Shown: positions 1 through 7,631, counted from the first letter of the stretch. The stretch: 11,669 nt of DNA from Erythrobacter sp. (GCA_030731635.1 JANQTR010000139.1:1-11669), one strand, 5' to 3'. Translations and numbers: made by a program. The notes: generated by a model not told the origin, from the letters alone.

Positions 1-1476
1 AACCCGCAGGTCAATCTCGGGCTTGACCTTGCTGGCGGTTCGCACCTGTTGCTCGAAGCCAAAGCGGACGATGTGCGCGCACAGCGGCTTGAGAATATGG
101 AAGAAAATGTCCGCCTGTTGATGCGCAACGCGAAACCGCGCATCCGCATCGGCGACGTATCGAGCGGTGATGGGAAGCTGTCGTTCATCCTTGAAAACGC
201 CGGTGATATTGACCGTGCGCGCGGGTTGATCGAACCGACGATGCAGGGCGCCAGCACCACCCGCGAATGGGAACTGACGGTGGTCGATGGCCAGCGCATG
301 GTGCTGAGCCAGACCGATGCCGGGGTCAATCAGGCGATCGATGATGCGATGGACAGCGCGACCGAAGTGATCCGCCGCCGGATTGACGAACTTGGCACGC
401 GTGAACCGACGATCATTCGGCAGGGCGATACCCGGATCGTTGTGCAGGTGCCCGGGTTGGAAGACCCCGCCGCGCTGAAAGAACTGGTTGGCAAGACCGC
501 GCAGCTTGAATTCAAGATGGTTGACCTGAACGCTCTGCCTGAAAACGTGCAGGCGGGCATTGCGCCTCCGGGCAGTGAAATTTTCCCCTATGCCGATGAC
601 TCTCCTCAGCAAGGCCAGCTTGTCGCGGTGCGTCGTCTGGGCGGTATTCGCGGTGACAGTCTGACCGGCGCGCAGGCCGGGGTCGACGAGAATAATCAGA
701 GCGTCGTCAACATCACCTTTGATTCAGTCGGCGGGCGCAAGTTTGCGCAACTCAGTACCGCAAATGTCGGGCGGCCCTTCGCCATCATCCTCGACAAGCG
801 CGTGCTCTCAACACCTGTGTTCCAGTCAGCAATTCTGGGCGGACAGGCGCAGATTTCGGGGAGTTTTAACCCGGAGAGCGCCAACAACCTTGCGATTTCG
901 CTGCGGTCAGGCGCGCTGCCGGTGGATATGGCGGTGGTTGAGGAACGCACCGTTGGACCTGATCTGGGTGCGGACTCGATCCGCAAGGGTCTGCTGGCGA
1001 TGGCGATCGGCAGTCTGGCAGTGGTCGCGTTGATGGTCGCAACTTATGGCCGCTTTGGTATTTATGCGACCATCGCCTTGGTGTTCAATGTGCTGATGCT
1101 GCTCGGCCTGATGGCGCTTGGTGGGTTCACGCTGACGCTGCCTGGGATTGCGGGCTTTGTCATCACTATCGGCGCGGCAGTTGATGCCAACGTGTTGATC
1201 AATGAGCGTATTCGCGAAGAGCGCGCGCGCGGCCGCAAGGTCATCGCCGCTGTCGAGACCGGGTACAAGGAAGCCAGCCGCGCGATCTGGGACGCGAACC
1301 TGACCAACGTGATTTCAGGCTTTGCGCTGTTTGCGTTCGGCTCCGGCCCGATCAAAGGCTTCGCGGTGGTGCTGGTGATTGGCATCATGACGTCGGTCTT
1401 CACCGGGGTGACGCTGACCCGCCTGTTTGTGTCCGGATGGCTGCGCCGCGCCCGTCCCAACGACATCACGATTTAA
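1..1476 (+). CDS. secD: SecD, protein export membrane subunit (5'-truncated by window edge)
   Basis: SecD partners SecF in the inner membrane and uses the proton motive force to help pull preproteins through SecYEG on the periplasmic side. The frame is open from base 1, so the N-terminus and first membrane segment are missing; 491 codons remain. The first visible residues carry the family motif GLDLAGG (bases 16-36). A large periplasmic region follows, up to about base 970. A C-terminal block of five hydrophobic segments (about 990-1440) holds the signature LPGIAGFVITIGAAVDANVL (1138-1197), with the conserved Asp encoded at 1183-1185, followed by INERIREE. Many SecD proteins have Phe where this one has Asn after the Ile; I regard that as lineage variation. 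The gene ends in TAA 13 nt before secF, so the two are co-transcribed. yajC would be expected just upstream but is not visible. Identification is very secure. Confidence 0.97.
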   Translation, partial: NPQVNLGLDLAGGSHLLLEAKADDVRAQRLENMEENVRLLMRNAKPRIRIGDVSSGDGKLSFILENAGDIDRARGLIEPTMQGASTTREWELTVVDGQRMVLSQTDAGVNQAIDDAMDSATEVIRRRIDELGTREPTIIRQGDTRIVVQVPGLEDPAALKELVGKTAQLEFKMVDLNALPENVQAGIAPPGSEIFPYADDSPQQGQLVAVRRLGGIRGDSLTGAQAGVDENNQSVVNITFDSVGGRKFAQLSTANVGRPFAIILDKRVLSTPVFQSAILGGQAQISGSFNPESANNLAISLRSGALPVDMAVVEERTVGPDLGADSIRKGLLAMAIGSLAVVALMVATYGRFGIYATIALVFNVLMLLGLMALGGFTLTLPGIAGFVITIGAAVDANVLINERIREERARGRKVIAAVETGYKEASRAIWDANLTNVISGFALFAFGSGPIKGFAVVLVIGIMTSVFTGVTLTRLFVSGWLRRARPNDITI

Positions 1477-1489
1477 GGAGCGCGAGACG

Positions 1490-2467
1490 ATGAAACTCCT
1501 GAAGCTCGTCCCCGACAACACCAATATCAAGTTTCTGAAACTGCGCCTTCCGTTCTTCGTGCTCAGCCTTGTGCTGATCTTCGGAAGCTGGGCGGCGGTG
1601 CTCGTCAACGGGCTCAATTTCGGGGTCGACTTCGCTGGTGGTCAGGAAGTCCGCATGACGTTCGAGAATCAAGAGGCCGCGCCGATTCCGTCGCTGCGCG
1701 AGCTGGTCAGCGGGCTGGGGTATGGCGATCCGGTGGTGCAGGAATTTGGTGCGCCCAATCAGGTTTCCGTCCGTGTGGCCTTGCCCGAAGGGGCCGAAGA
1801 CACCCCCGGCGCTGCCACCGCCATCGGGGCAAAGGTCATTGCCGCGATCGCAAAAGAATATCCCGACGCACGCACTGACGGGAACGATACCGTGTCCGGC
1901 AAGGTCGCAGGCGAATTCCGCAATCAGGCGCTCCTTGCGCTGCTCGCGGCAATGGCGGCGGTGTCGGTCTATATCTGGGTGCGGTTCGAATGGCAGTTCG
2001 GCGTTGGCGCGATGTTCGCGCTGGTGCACGATGTGTCGGTCACCCTCGGCCTGTTCGCGCTGACGCAGATGGAATTCAGCCTGCAGATCGTCGCAGCGAT
2101 TCTCGCCATCATCGGCTATTCGCTGAACGACACCATCGTGGTTTATGATCGCATCCGGGAAAACCTGAAAAAATTCCGCAAGATGCCGCTGCCGGAATTG
2201 CTCGATCTGTCGGTCAATGAAACACTGGCGCGCACGGTGATGACATCGCTGACATTGTTTATCGCGCTGATCCCGCTGTTGATCTTTGGCCCGCCAAGCC
2301 TGTTCGGCATGGTTGCGGCGATCACCGTGGGCCTGTTCATCGGCACCTATTCGTCGATTTACATGGCCGGGCCGCTGCTGATCTGGATGGGGGTAACCTC
2401 AGACAGCTTCGTCCCGCAGGAAAGCAAGGTCGACCGCCAGGAAAAAATCGCGCGCGGAGAGGCTTAG
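1490..2467 (+). CDS. secF: SecF, protein export membrane subunit
   Basis: SecF is the second half of the SecDF accessory complex that drives late steps of Sec translocation with the proton motive force. The ATG at 1490 follows a Shine-Dalgarno AAGGAG (1475-1480) that overlaps the secD stop, which favours it over longer in-frame readings. The protein is 325 aa, normal for the family. It has a membrane segment at about residues 21-40, then the motif NFGVDFAGGQEV (43-54) and a small periplasmic domain. The VSGKVAGEFRNQA block spans 135-147, and five hydrophobic segments follow from about 148 to 300. The conserved IGYSLNDTIVVYDRIREN lies at 208-225, and NETLARTVMTSLT at 243-255. The C-terminal tail (301-325) is charged and cytoplasmic. 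The stop TAG at 2465-2467 is the first triplet of the hairpin that follows, so the last transcribed bases of the gene may come from a repeat element. Confidence 0.97.
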   Translation: MKLLKLVPDNTNIKFLKLRLPFFVLSLVLIFGSWAAVLVNGLNFGVDFAGGQEVRMTFENQEAAPIPSLRELVSGLGYGDPVVQEFGAPNQVSVRVALPEGAEDTPGAATAIGAKVIAAIAKEYPDARTDGNDTVSGKVAGEFRNQALLALLAAMAAVSVYIWVRFEWQFGVGAMFALVHDVSVTLGLFALTQMEFSLQIVAAILAIIGYSLNDTIVVYDRIRENLKKFRKMPLPELLDLSVNETLARTVMTSLTLFIALIPLLIFGPPSLFGMVAAITVGLFIGTYSSIYMAGPLLIWMGVTSDSFVPQESKVDRQEKIARGEA

Positions 2468-2517
2468 AGCACTTTCCGCCCATTCTGGGCGACCCAAAAT
2501 GGGCGGAAAGTGCTCTA
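2465..2517. repeat. Long inverted repeat at the secF end; probable bidirectional terminator or repetitive palindrome
   Basis: The left arm (2465-2489) and right arm (2493-2517) pair at 24 of 25 positions around a 3-base loop (CGA, 2490-2492). The single mismatch is C2485/A2497. The ends read TAGAGCACTTT... and ...AAAGTGCTCTA. The structure lies between convergent genes, so an RNA hairpin could end transcription from either side. It lacks a clear U-tract on either strand, unlike a textbook intrinsic terminator. The AGAGCA...TGCTCT termini resemble short palindromic repeats that I recall from alphaproteobacterial intergenic regions; this is memory, not a search. The pairing is certain; the role is inferred. 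Confidence 0.85.
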
Positions 2518-2532
2518 GGGTAGGGCGAGGGC

Positions 2533-3717
2533 TCAGGCCGCGCCCACTAACCTTTCATAATGCGCAGCCAGTGCGGCGGCGTTTTCGTCCCAGCTGAAAC
2601 CGTCGGTTAGTGCGGCAACCGCTTCGCGCGGCGGTGGATTGCTGAGGATCGCGTTGATTCCCGCCGCCACCGCTTGCGGTGTGCGTTCGACGAGCCGCCC
2701 GGCGGTGTCGCAATTGATCAATTCACGCGCGCCGCCGACATCGCAGGTTACCACCGGTGTGCCGCAGGCGAGGGCTTCGACCCAGGCATTGGCCAGCCCT
2801 TCGGCGACGGTCGGCAACACCATGACATCGGCCGCCGACAGGATCAGCGGCATCAGATCATGGTCGATCGAGCCGGCAAAATGCACGCGCTCCGCCACCC
2901 CCTCGCTCACAGCCAATGCGCGCAGCTGGGCCTCATCCTCGCCTTTGCCGATCAGGATCAGCCGCGCGTCGGGGACGGCGCGCAGCGCCGCAATCGCAAT
3001 TGCCTGACCTTTGCGTTCGATCAGCGCGCCGACACAGGCAAGCAGGGGGGCGGTTGCGGGCAGGGCAAAGCCCAGTTCGCGGCTCAACTGGTCGCGCAGC
3101 TGGGTATGGCCAAACGGACGAAACCGATCACGATCAAGTCCTGTGTAATGCACCGTGATCTTGGCCGCATCCATGCCCATGGCGGCCATTTGCCCGGCGA
3201 GGTCCTGACTGACAGCGAGCAAGCCGGTGGCTGCGCGCGCAGCGTCCAGCATTTGCTGGCGGGCAAAGCCCTGCTCGCCCCAAAAAGTGATATCGCTGCC
3301 GCGCGCCTTGATCGACAGTGGCAGGCCCAGCGTGCGGGCGATTTCGGCGGCGGCGGGTCCATCGGGGAAAAAGAACTGCGCGTCGATCAGGTCAATCGGG
3401 GTTGCGGCGTGGATACGGCGCACCACCGGCAGCACAGCCCGCGCGATGGCGGCCGCATTGCGGCGCGCGCCGATGCGCGGGATCAGCGTGAAATGGGGGC
3501 GGTGGATGGTGATCCCGCCTTCTTCGCTTAGCTCAGGCAGGTCGGCCAGCGGGCGATAGCGGCCCAGCGCCAGCGGCGGCAGGCCGATGGGGTTGATCAG
3601 CGTGACCCGCCAATCACCGCGCTTGGCCAAGGCTTCCATTGACCGCGCCACAAAGGTGCCAAACCGCGGATTGACCGGATTGGGATAGAGCGTCGATAGG
3701 GCGAGTACATGCTGCAT
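2533..3717 (-). CDS. GT4-type glycosyltransferase
   Basis: This is a 394-aa GT-B fold glycosyltransferase of the GT4 type. Such enzymes move a sugar from a nucleotide-sugar donor to a glycan, lipid or small molecule on the cytoplasmic side of the membrane. The N-terminal acceptor domain begins MQHVLALSTLYPNPVNPRFG, with the usual glycine-containing loop near residue 20. The donor domain has the phosphate-binding GALIERKGQ (230-238, with R235 and K236) and LILIGKGEDE (253-262). It also has the retaining-enzyme EX7E motif, EGLANAWVE (E306 to E314), followed by GTPVVTCDVGGARELI (319-334). The ATG at 3717 is chosen over an upstream in-frame codon at 3768 because AAAGG lies 8 nt before it and the fold starts there. 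That Shine-Dalgarno overlaps the stop of the upstream regulator, which ends 11 nt away, so the pair is an operon. Donor and acceptor cannot be read from sequence; exopolysaccharide or lipid glycosylation is a guess. Confidence 0.9.
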   Translation of the reverse strand: MQHVLALSTLYPNPVNPRFGTFVARSMEALAKRGDWRVTLINPIGLPPLALGRYRPLADLPELSEEGGITIHRPHFTLIPRIGARRNAAAIARAVLPVVRRIHAATPIDLIDAQFFFPDGPAAAEIARTLGLPLSIKARGSDITFWGEQGFARQQMLDAARAATGLLAVSQDLAGQMAAMGMDAAKITVHYTGLDRDRFRPFGHTQLRDQLSRELGFALPATAPLLACVGALIERKGQAIAIAALRAVPDARLILIGKGEDEAQLRALAVSEGVAERVHFAGSIDHDLMPLILSAADVMVLPTVAEGLANAWVEALACGTPVVTCDVGGARELINCDTAGRLVERTPQAVAAGINAILSNPPPREAVAALTDGFSWDENAAALAAHYERLVGAA

Positions 3718-3728
3718 CGCTGCGGCCT

Positions 3729-4331
3729 TTACAGCGACCGCACCAGCATGATCGCCACCGCGATCCATGCCGGGTTATCGACCACCACCTGTTTCTGCCC
3801 GGCCCCCGGTGGCAGTAGCCCCACCAGCGTGCCGCGCCGGTCAATCAACCGGCCAAAGGCAAAGCGCCCGCCGGGGCGCGGGACAAGGCAGTCACGGTTC
3901 ATGGCCCTGCTCATCTCCGGGGTGACGGCGTCCGAACCAGCATCGGGATCAATCACGCGTAGCCAGATGAGGTCGCCGGGGCGATATTCGCCGATGCTTT
4001 CGCGCACCGCCAGAACCAATGGTGCAGCGCCATCCTCGCCGCCTGCCAGATCGGTTGGCAGCACCGCTTCGCGCAGGGAGGTAAGAGGTTCGGCCCCGCT
4101 CGCCGCCAGTTCGGCCACGATCCGTGCCGGGGCGGCAGTATCATCCCGCATCAGGCTGGCCGGATCAACGCCAAGCGCGGCGGCGATACGGTTCATCCAG
4201 GTCAGCGAAAGACTGCGCATTCCGGTTTCCAACCGCCCGATCGTTTGGGCGGTGGTGGGCGGATCACAGGCTGCCGCCAGATCGGTGAGTGTCAGCCCCT
4301 TGGCCTTGCGGATGTCGCGGATGCGGTTCAA
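3729..4331 (-). CDS. XRE-family regulator with a C-terminal S24/LexA-like domain
   Basis: This 200-aa protein has an N-terminal XRE helix-turn-helix at residues 1-62. It starts NRIRDIRKAKGLTLTDLAA and has TAQTIGRLETGMRSL as the recognition-helix region. The C-terminal half (about 85-198) resembles the beta-rich peptidase S24 domain of LexA and CI-like repressors: EYRPGDLIWLR (115-125), RDCLVPRPGGRFAFGRL (146-162), then VVVDNPAW (182-189). I do not see the usual Ser in a G-D-S-M-x-P context, and Gly-Arg (160-161) stands where a catalytic Lys would be expected. It is therefore probably not self-cleaving and may serve for dimerisation or ligand sensing. The start is TTG at 4331: no ATG or GTG lies in frame between the upstream stop and the HTH, and a G-rich TGGGGG sits about 8 nt upstream. 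It is likely transcribed with the glycosyltransferase and may repress its own divergent promoter region. Confidence 0.82.
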   Translation of the reverse strand: MNRIRDIRKAKGLTLTDLAAACDPPTTAQTIGRLETGMRSLSLTWMNRIAAALGVDPASLMRDDTAAPARIVAELAASGAEPLTSLREAVLPTDLAGGEDGAAPLVLAVRESIGEYRPGDLIWLRVIDPDAGSDAVTPEMSRAMNRDCLVPRPGGRFAFGRLIDRRGTLVGLLPPGAGQKQVVVDNPAWIAVAIMLVRSL

Positions 4332-4424
4332 CGATTGGCCCCCAGATTAACCGAATTGGTTTTTTCTTTCCTACAGATGCGCCGGCTTGGCAAGTCGCCG
4401 TCGTTAAAAAGCGGAGGAATTGCC
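4332..4424. promoter_or_regulatory. Divergent intergenic control region with candidate operator
   Basis: This 93-base gap lies between the start of the XRE regulator (left, minus) and the DUF6456 gene (right, plus), so promoters for both should be here. It is more AT-rich than its surroundings. It holds an inverted repeat AACC-GAATT-GGTT at 4349-4361, next to a run of T (4360-4365). ATTGG also occurs twice, at 4335-4338 (with A4334) and 4355-4359, 21 bases apart, about two helical turns. These are plausible binding sites for the adjacent XRE protein, since such regulators often bind their own promoter. I could not assign convincing -35/-10 pairs in either direction. Confidence 0.4.
4413..4417 (+). 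promoter_or_regulatory. Ribosome binding site fixing the DUF6456 gene start
   Basis: GGAGG lies 7 nt before the ATG at 4425. The same frame stays open upstream to an ATG at 4245, but that would run across the divergent promoter and into the XRE gene. This site therefore decides the start. Confidence 0.8.
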
Positions 4425-4904
4425 ATGAAGCGTCAACTTGTCGAACGTGAACTCACCCCCGAAGGCCCACGTCGGAGCGGGCAGGCAGGCGGAGCGCGCC
4501 CGCGTCGCACTGTGACCGTGAACCTTGGTGAGTCCCCCCTGGCATGGCTGCACGCGCGCGGGCATTTGTCCGAACGCCTGCTGGATGCGGGCGAGAAGCT
4601 GCGCGCCGATTATGAAAACGCCCAGCTATCAGCCAGCGTCACCATGCGCTGGGATCCGGTGCGGGTGAAATCAACCGGACCGCGCGGCCTTTCGCCGAGC
4701 GAGCGGCAAGTCGCCGCGCGCCAACGCTTCGACGGGGCGATCAAGGCGGCGGGCAAGGGGTTGGATGACATCCTGTGGCGCGTGGTCTGTGCGGGCGAGG
4801 CCCTGCCCGAGGCCGAAAAAACACTCGGCTGGCCGACACGAAGCGGCAAACTGGTGCTCAAAATCGCGCTGGAACGGGTGGCTGAATATTACCGCATTGG
4901 GTGA
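4425..4904 (+). CDS. DUF6456 domain protein of unknown function
   Basis: This 159-aa soluble protein has no signal peptide or membrane segment. An N-terminal basic, disordered stretch (about 1-30, rich in Arg, Gly and Pro) precedes the domain. The conserved pattern is visible in order: ESPLAWLHARG (36-46), LLDAGEKLRADYENAQL (52-68), VTMRWDP (72-78), AARQRFDGAIKAAGKGL (97-113) and ILWRVVCAGEALPEAEKTLG (116-135). It ends with WPTRSGKLVLKIALERVAEYY (136-156). I recognise this as DUF6456, found in alphaproteobacteria and without an assigned function. The mostly helical C-terminus, with a Trp-Pro then Ser-Gly-Lys step, could be a helical DNA-binding or protein-docking fold, but that is speculation. 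It is transcribed away from the XRE regulator and converges on the ABC-F gene 32 bases downstream. Existence as a gene is secure; function is open. Confidence 0.88.
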   Translation: MKRQLVERELTPEGPRRSGQAGGARPRRTVTVNLGESPLAWLHARGHLSERLLDAGEKLRADYENAQLSASVTMRWDPVRVKSTGPRGLSPSERQVAARQRFDGAIKAAGKGLDDILWRVVCAGEALPEAEKTLGWPTRSGKLVLKIALERVAEYYRIG

Positions 4905-4936
4905 GGTAGCAGATTATTGAAACATCCGGAGACAGG

Positions 4937-6781
4937 TTAGCCTTCGACCTGTTCCGCCAGCATCAGCCAGCGTTCTTCTGCTGCTTCGCGTTCTTGCCGC
5001 GCGTTGGCGATGCCTTGGCTGATCGTTGCGAACCTTTTCGGGTCCTTGGAATACAACGCGGGGTCGTTCAGCAGCGCTTCGCCCTTGGCTATCGCAGCTT
5101 CAAGCTCTTCGATCCGGGCGGGCAGGATTTCGTAGTCGCGCTGATCCTTGTAGGACAGTTTGGCAGGCGGGGTGGGTTTGCCCGGCATGGGCTTGCCAGC
5201 CTCGTCCTGACCCGCGCCAGACTGCGCCAGGGCAGGGCTTGACCCCGTCTTGACCGGCGCTGATGGCTGTTTGCGCTTTGCCTCCCAATCGGCAAATCCG
5301 CCTGCAATAATGTCCACCTTGCCCGACCCATCAAGGCCCAGGGTAAGCGTCACCGTGCGATCAAGAAAATCGCGGTCATGGCTGACGATCAGCACGGTGC
5401 CGTCGAAATCGGCGATCACTTCCTGAAGCAAATCAAGCGTTTCAAGATCGAGATCATTGGTCGGCTCGTCCAGCACCAGCAGGTTCGCGGTACGGGCAAA
5501 TTCGCGCGCCAGCAGCAGGCGGGACCGTTCCCCGCCCGACAAAATGCCGACTTTGGTATCAACCAGACCGGGATCGAACAGGAAGTCCTTCAGATAGGCC
5601 ATGACATGCTTGCGCACCCCGCGCACGTCGATCCAATCGCCGCCTTCAGCCAGGATCTGACGGACGGTCGCATTGGGTTCCAGCAGCTTCCTTTGCTGGT
5701 CGATCATCACACCCGAAAGCGTCCGCGCATGGGTAACGGTGCCGGTGTCAGGCTCCAGCTCTTTCGTGAGCATTTTCAGCAAGGTGGTCTTGCCCGCACC
5801 GTTCGCGCCGACAATGCCGATGCGGTCCCCGTTCTGGATGCGCAGGCTGAATGGCTTGATAATCTGGCGGTCTTCGTAGGTCTTTGAAATGCCTTCAGCG
5901 ACGATCACCGATTTCGATTTGAAGTCGTCATCGCTGGCCAGCTTGAGCTTGGCTGTGCCTGCGCCAGAAATCATCGACGCACGCGCCGCACGCATCTGGA
6001 ACAGCTTTTCCAGACGGCCCTGATTGCGTTTGCGCCGCGCGGTAACGCCGCGTTCGAGCCAGTGCGCCTCGATCTTGAGCTTGGCGTCCATCCGTTCCGC
6101 CGCACGGGCTTCTTCGGCATAGACCTGTTCTTCCCACGCCTCGTACCCGCCAAAGCCGATATCCTTGCGGCGCAGCGTCCCACGATCAAGCCACAGGGTT
6201 GAACGCGTCAGGCGGGTCAGAAAGGTACGATCGTGGCTGATGGTGATAAACGCGCCGCGATAGCGGGTCAGCCAATCCTCCAGCCAATCGATCGCGGAAA
6301 GATCAAGGTGGTTGGTCGGTTCGTCCAGCAGGATCAGGTCAGGGTCCTGCGCCAAGGCCCGGGCAATCGCGGCGCGGCGCCGTTCGCCACCGCTTGCGGT
6401 CGCGGAAAGCCGGCTCATGTCGATCCCCAACTGGCCCGCAATCGCTTCGACTTCGTGTGCGGCCGGAGCATCATCGCCGCCCAGCGCAAAATCCATCAGC
6501 GTGCCGGTGCCGGAAAAGTCCGGTTCCTGTTCAAGGAACACGATCCGCGTATTCGGCTTTACCCGGCGTTGGCCCCGGTCGGCATCGATGTGTGCCATGA
6601 TCAGGCGCAGCAGCGTGGTTTTGCCTGCGCCATTGCGGCCGATCAAAGCGAGCCTGTCACCCGGCATCACATGCAGATCAATCGGTGCTGCGCCGCTGGT
6701 TGGTGTCGGGCCGCCAAACAGCCAGCGCCCGCCTTGTTGTAAGGCCAGCCCTTCGAGCGAAAAGATAGGAGGTTGCGCCAT
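4937..6781 (-). CDS. uup: Uup-type ABC-F ATPase
   Basis: ABC-F proteins are soluble twin ATPases that act on the ribosome rather than as transporters; Uup is linked to ribosome function and DNA stability. The protein has 614 aa. Domain 1 has Walker A GRNGAGKTT (48-56), signature SGGER (130-134) and Walker B LILLDEP (149-155) followed by TNHLDL. An Arg/Lys-rich helical linker follows (about 215-290), which in this family reaches toward the P-site tRNA. Domain 2 has Walker A GANGAGKTT (325-333), signature LSGGERSR (414-421) and Walker B NLLVLDEP (433-440) followed by TNDLDLETL. A Pro/Gly/Lys spacer (about 503-540) leads to a C-terminal coiled coil (541-614, starting KLSYKDQRDYEILPARIEEL), which marks it as Uup rather than EttA. 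Residues 24-33 (GPTPTSGAAP) look like an extra loop before the first Walker A. The ATG at 6781 is preferred over a GTG at 6793 that falls inside the Shine-Dalgarno. Confidence 0.93.
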   Translation of the reverse strand: MAQPPIFSLEGLALQQGGRWLFGGPTPTSGAAPIDLHVMPGDRLALIGRNGAGKTTLLRLIMAHIDADRGQRRVKPNTRIVFLEQEPDFSGTGTLMDFALGGDDAPAAHEVEAIAGQLGIDMSRLSATASGGERRRAAIARALAQDPDLILLDEPTNHLDLSAIDWLEDWLTRYRGAFITISHDRTFLTRLTRSTLWLDRGTLRRKDIGFGGYEAWEEQVYAEEARAAERMDAKLKIEAHWLERGVTARRKRNQGRLEKLFQMRAARASMISGAGTAKLKLASDDDFKSKSVIVAEGISKTYEDRQIIKPFSLRIQNGDRIGIVGANGAGKTTLLKMLTKELEPDTGTVTHARTLSGVMIDQQRKLLEPNATVRQILAEGGDWIDVRGVRKHVMAYLKDFLFDPGLVDTKVGILSGGERSRLLLAREFARTANLLVLDEPTNDLDLETLDLLQEVIADFDGTVLIVSHDRDFLDRTVTLTLGLDGSGKVDIIAGGFADWEAKRKQPSAPVKTGSSPALAQSGAGQDEAGKPMPGKPTPPAKLSYKDQRDYEILPARIEELEAAIAKGEALLNDPALYSKDPKRFATISQGIANARQEREAAEERWLMLAEQVEG

Positions 6782-6789
6782 GCGAAGCG

Positions 6790-6795
6790 CCACCT
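6790..6795 (-). promoter_or_regulatory. Ribosome binding site for the ABC-F gene
   Basis: On the minus strand these bases read AGGTGG, 8 nt before the ATG at 6781. The in-frame GTG at 6793 overlaps this site, so the ATG is the likely start. Confidence 0.7.
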
Positions 6796-6887
6796 AGGGC
6801 CAAGCCGTCTGCGCCACAAGAGCGCGGTTCAGTGCTGCGAAAGCTGCACGGCCCCACAGGGCCAGACGAATTGGAGGAACTGCACCC

Positions 6888-7631
6888 ATGATCCGTCCCG
6901 CTATTGCCTTGATTACCGCCAGCGCACTGGGCCTTCCCGCCGCCACACTGGCTGCTGCCGAGATCGAAATCGACGCCAATGGCCCGGTGGTCGAACTCAG
7001 TGTGTTTGAAAGCGTCTCTGTCGCGCCCGATATGGCCACGATTGGTGCAGGCGTGAGCACCGAAGCCCCTACCGCGACCGAGGCTCTGCGCCAGAACTCG
7101 GCTGAGATGCAAAAGGTGATCGCCCGGATCAAGGCGCTGGGCGTGGCGGAAAAGGACATTCAGACCACAGGCATCACCCTAAATGCGCAATATGATTATA
7201 ATCAGGAAAGCCAGCGTCAGGTGTTCCGCGGCTACCAGGCGTCCAACCGGGTCAGTGTGATCCTGCGCAAGATCGACGGTGTGGGCAGCGTGCTTGATGC
7301 ACTGGTGGCCGCGGGCGCAACCGATCTTAACGGACCCAGCTTTTCGATCGACAATGACGAACCAGCCAAGGACGCAGCCCGCAAGCGCGCGTTTGAACGT
7401 GCGCAGGCGCGCGCCAGTGCCTATGCTGCCATGCTCGGTTATGATGACGCCAAGGTGCTGGCGATTGCGGAAAGCATTGAAGGCAGCGGGTCAATCGCCG
7501 AACTGGCGCCGCGGGGGTTGAGCATCGCCAAGGCTGATGCAGCACCGGTACAGCCAGGCATGGTTTCCACTGGCATCAGCATCACCATCAAATATGAATT
7601 GGTGAAGCAAACCGACCTTGCGGCTGAGTGA
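6888..7631 (+). CDS. SIMPL domain (DUF541) periplasmic protein
   Basis: This 247-aa exported protein belongs to the SIMPL/DUF541 family, which includes E. coli YggE and BP26 of Brucella. The family is associated with oxidative or envelope stress, but its biochemistry is poorly defined. Residues 1-23 form a signal peptide (short basic start, hydrophobic core, Ala-rich end near ATLAAA). The mature protein shows the expected pattern: VSVAPDMATIGAGVSTEAPTA (45-65), then NSAEMQKVIARIKALGVAEKDIQTTGI and YRGYQASNRVSVILR-like strands. The AARKRAFERAQARASAYAAMLG helix precedes a final strand, GISITIKYELV. GGAGG at 6873-6877 lies 10 nt before the ATG. It is divergent from the ABC-F gene across 106 bases and lies 50 bases upstream of the PepSY gene in the same direction, so it may head the signalling block. 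Confidence 0.88.
   Translation: MIRPAIALITASALGLPAATLAAAEIEIDANGPVVELSVFESVSVAPDMATIGAGVSTEAPTATEALRQNSAEMQKVIARIKALGVAEKDIQTTGITLNAQYDYNQESQRQVFRGYQASNRVSVILRKIDGVGSVLDALVAAGATDLNGPSFSIDNDEPAKDAARKRAFERAQARASAYAAMLGYDDAKVLAIAESIEGSGSIAELAPRGLSIAKADAAPVQPGMVSTGISITIKYELVKQTDLAAE

Noticed and set aside
2674..3531. A 285-codon plus-strand frame inside the glycosyltransferase
   Set aside because: It is antisense to a gene with a full GT4 motif set, is rich in Gln, His and Arg, and has no domain.
4905..4936. Terminator between the convergent DUF6456 and ABC-F genes
   Set aside because: The 32-base gap has no stem-loop that I can see.
6850..6863. Small hairpin GGCCC-CACA-GGGCC upstream of the SIMPL gene
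   Set aside because: The stem is only five base pairs and expected by chance in GC-rich DNA; no U-tract or known motif supports a regulatory role.
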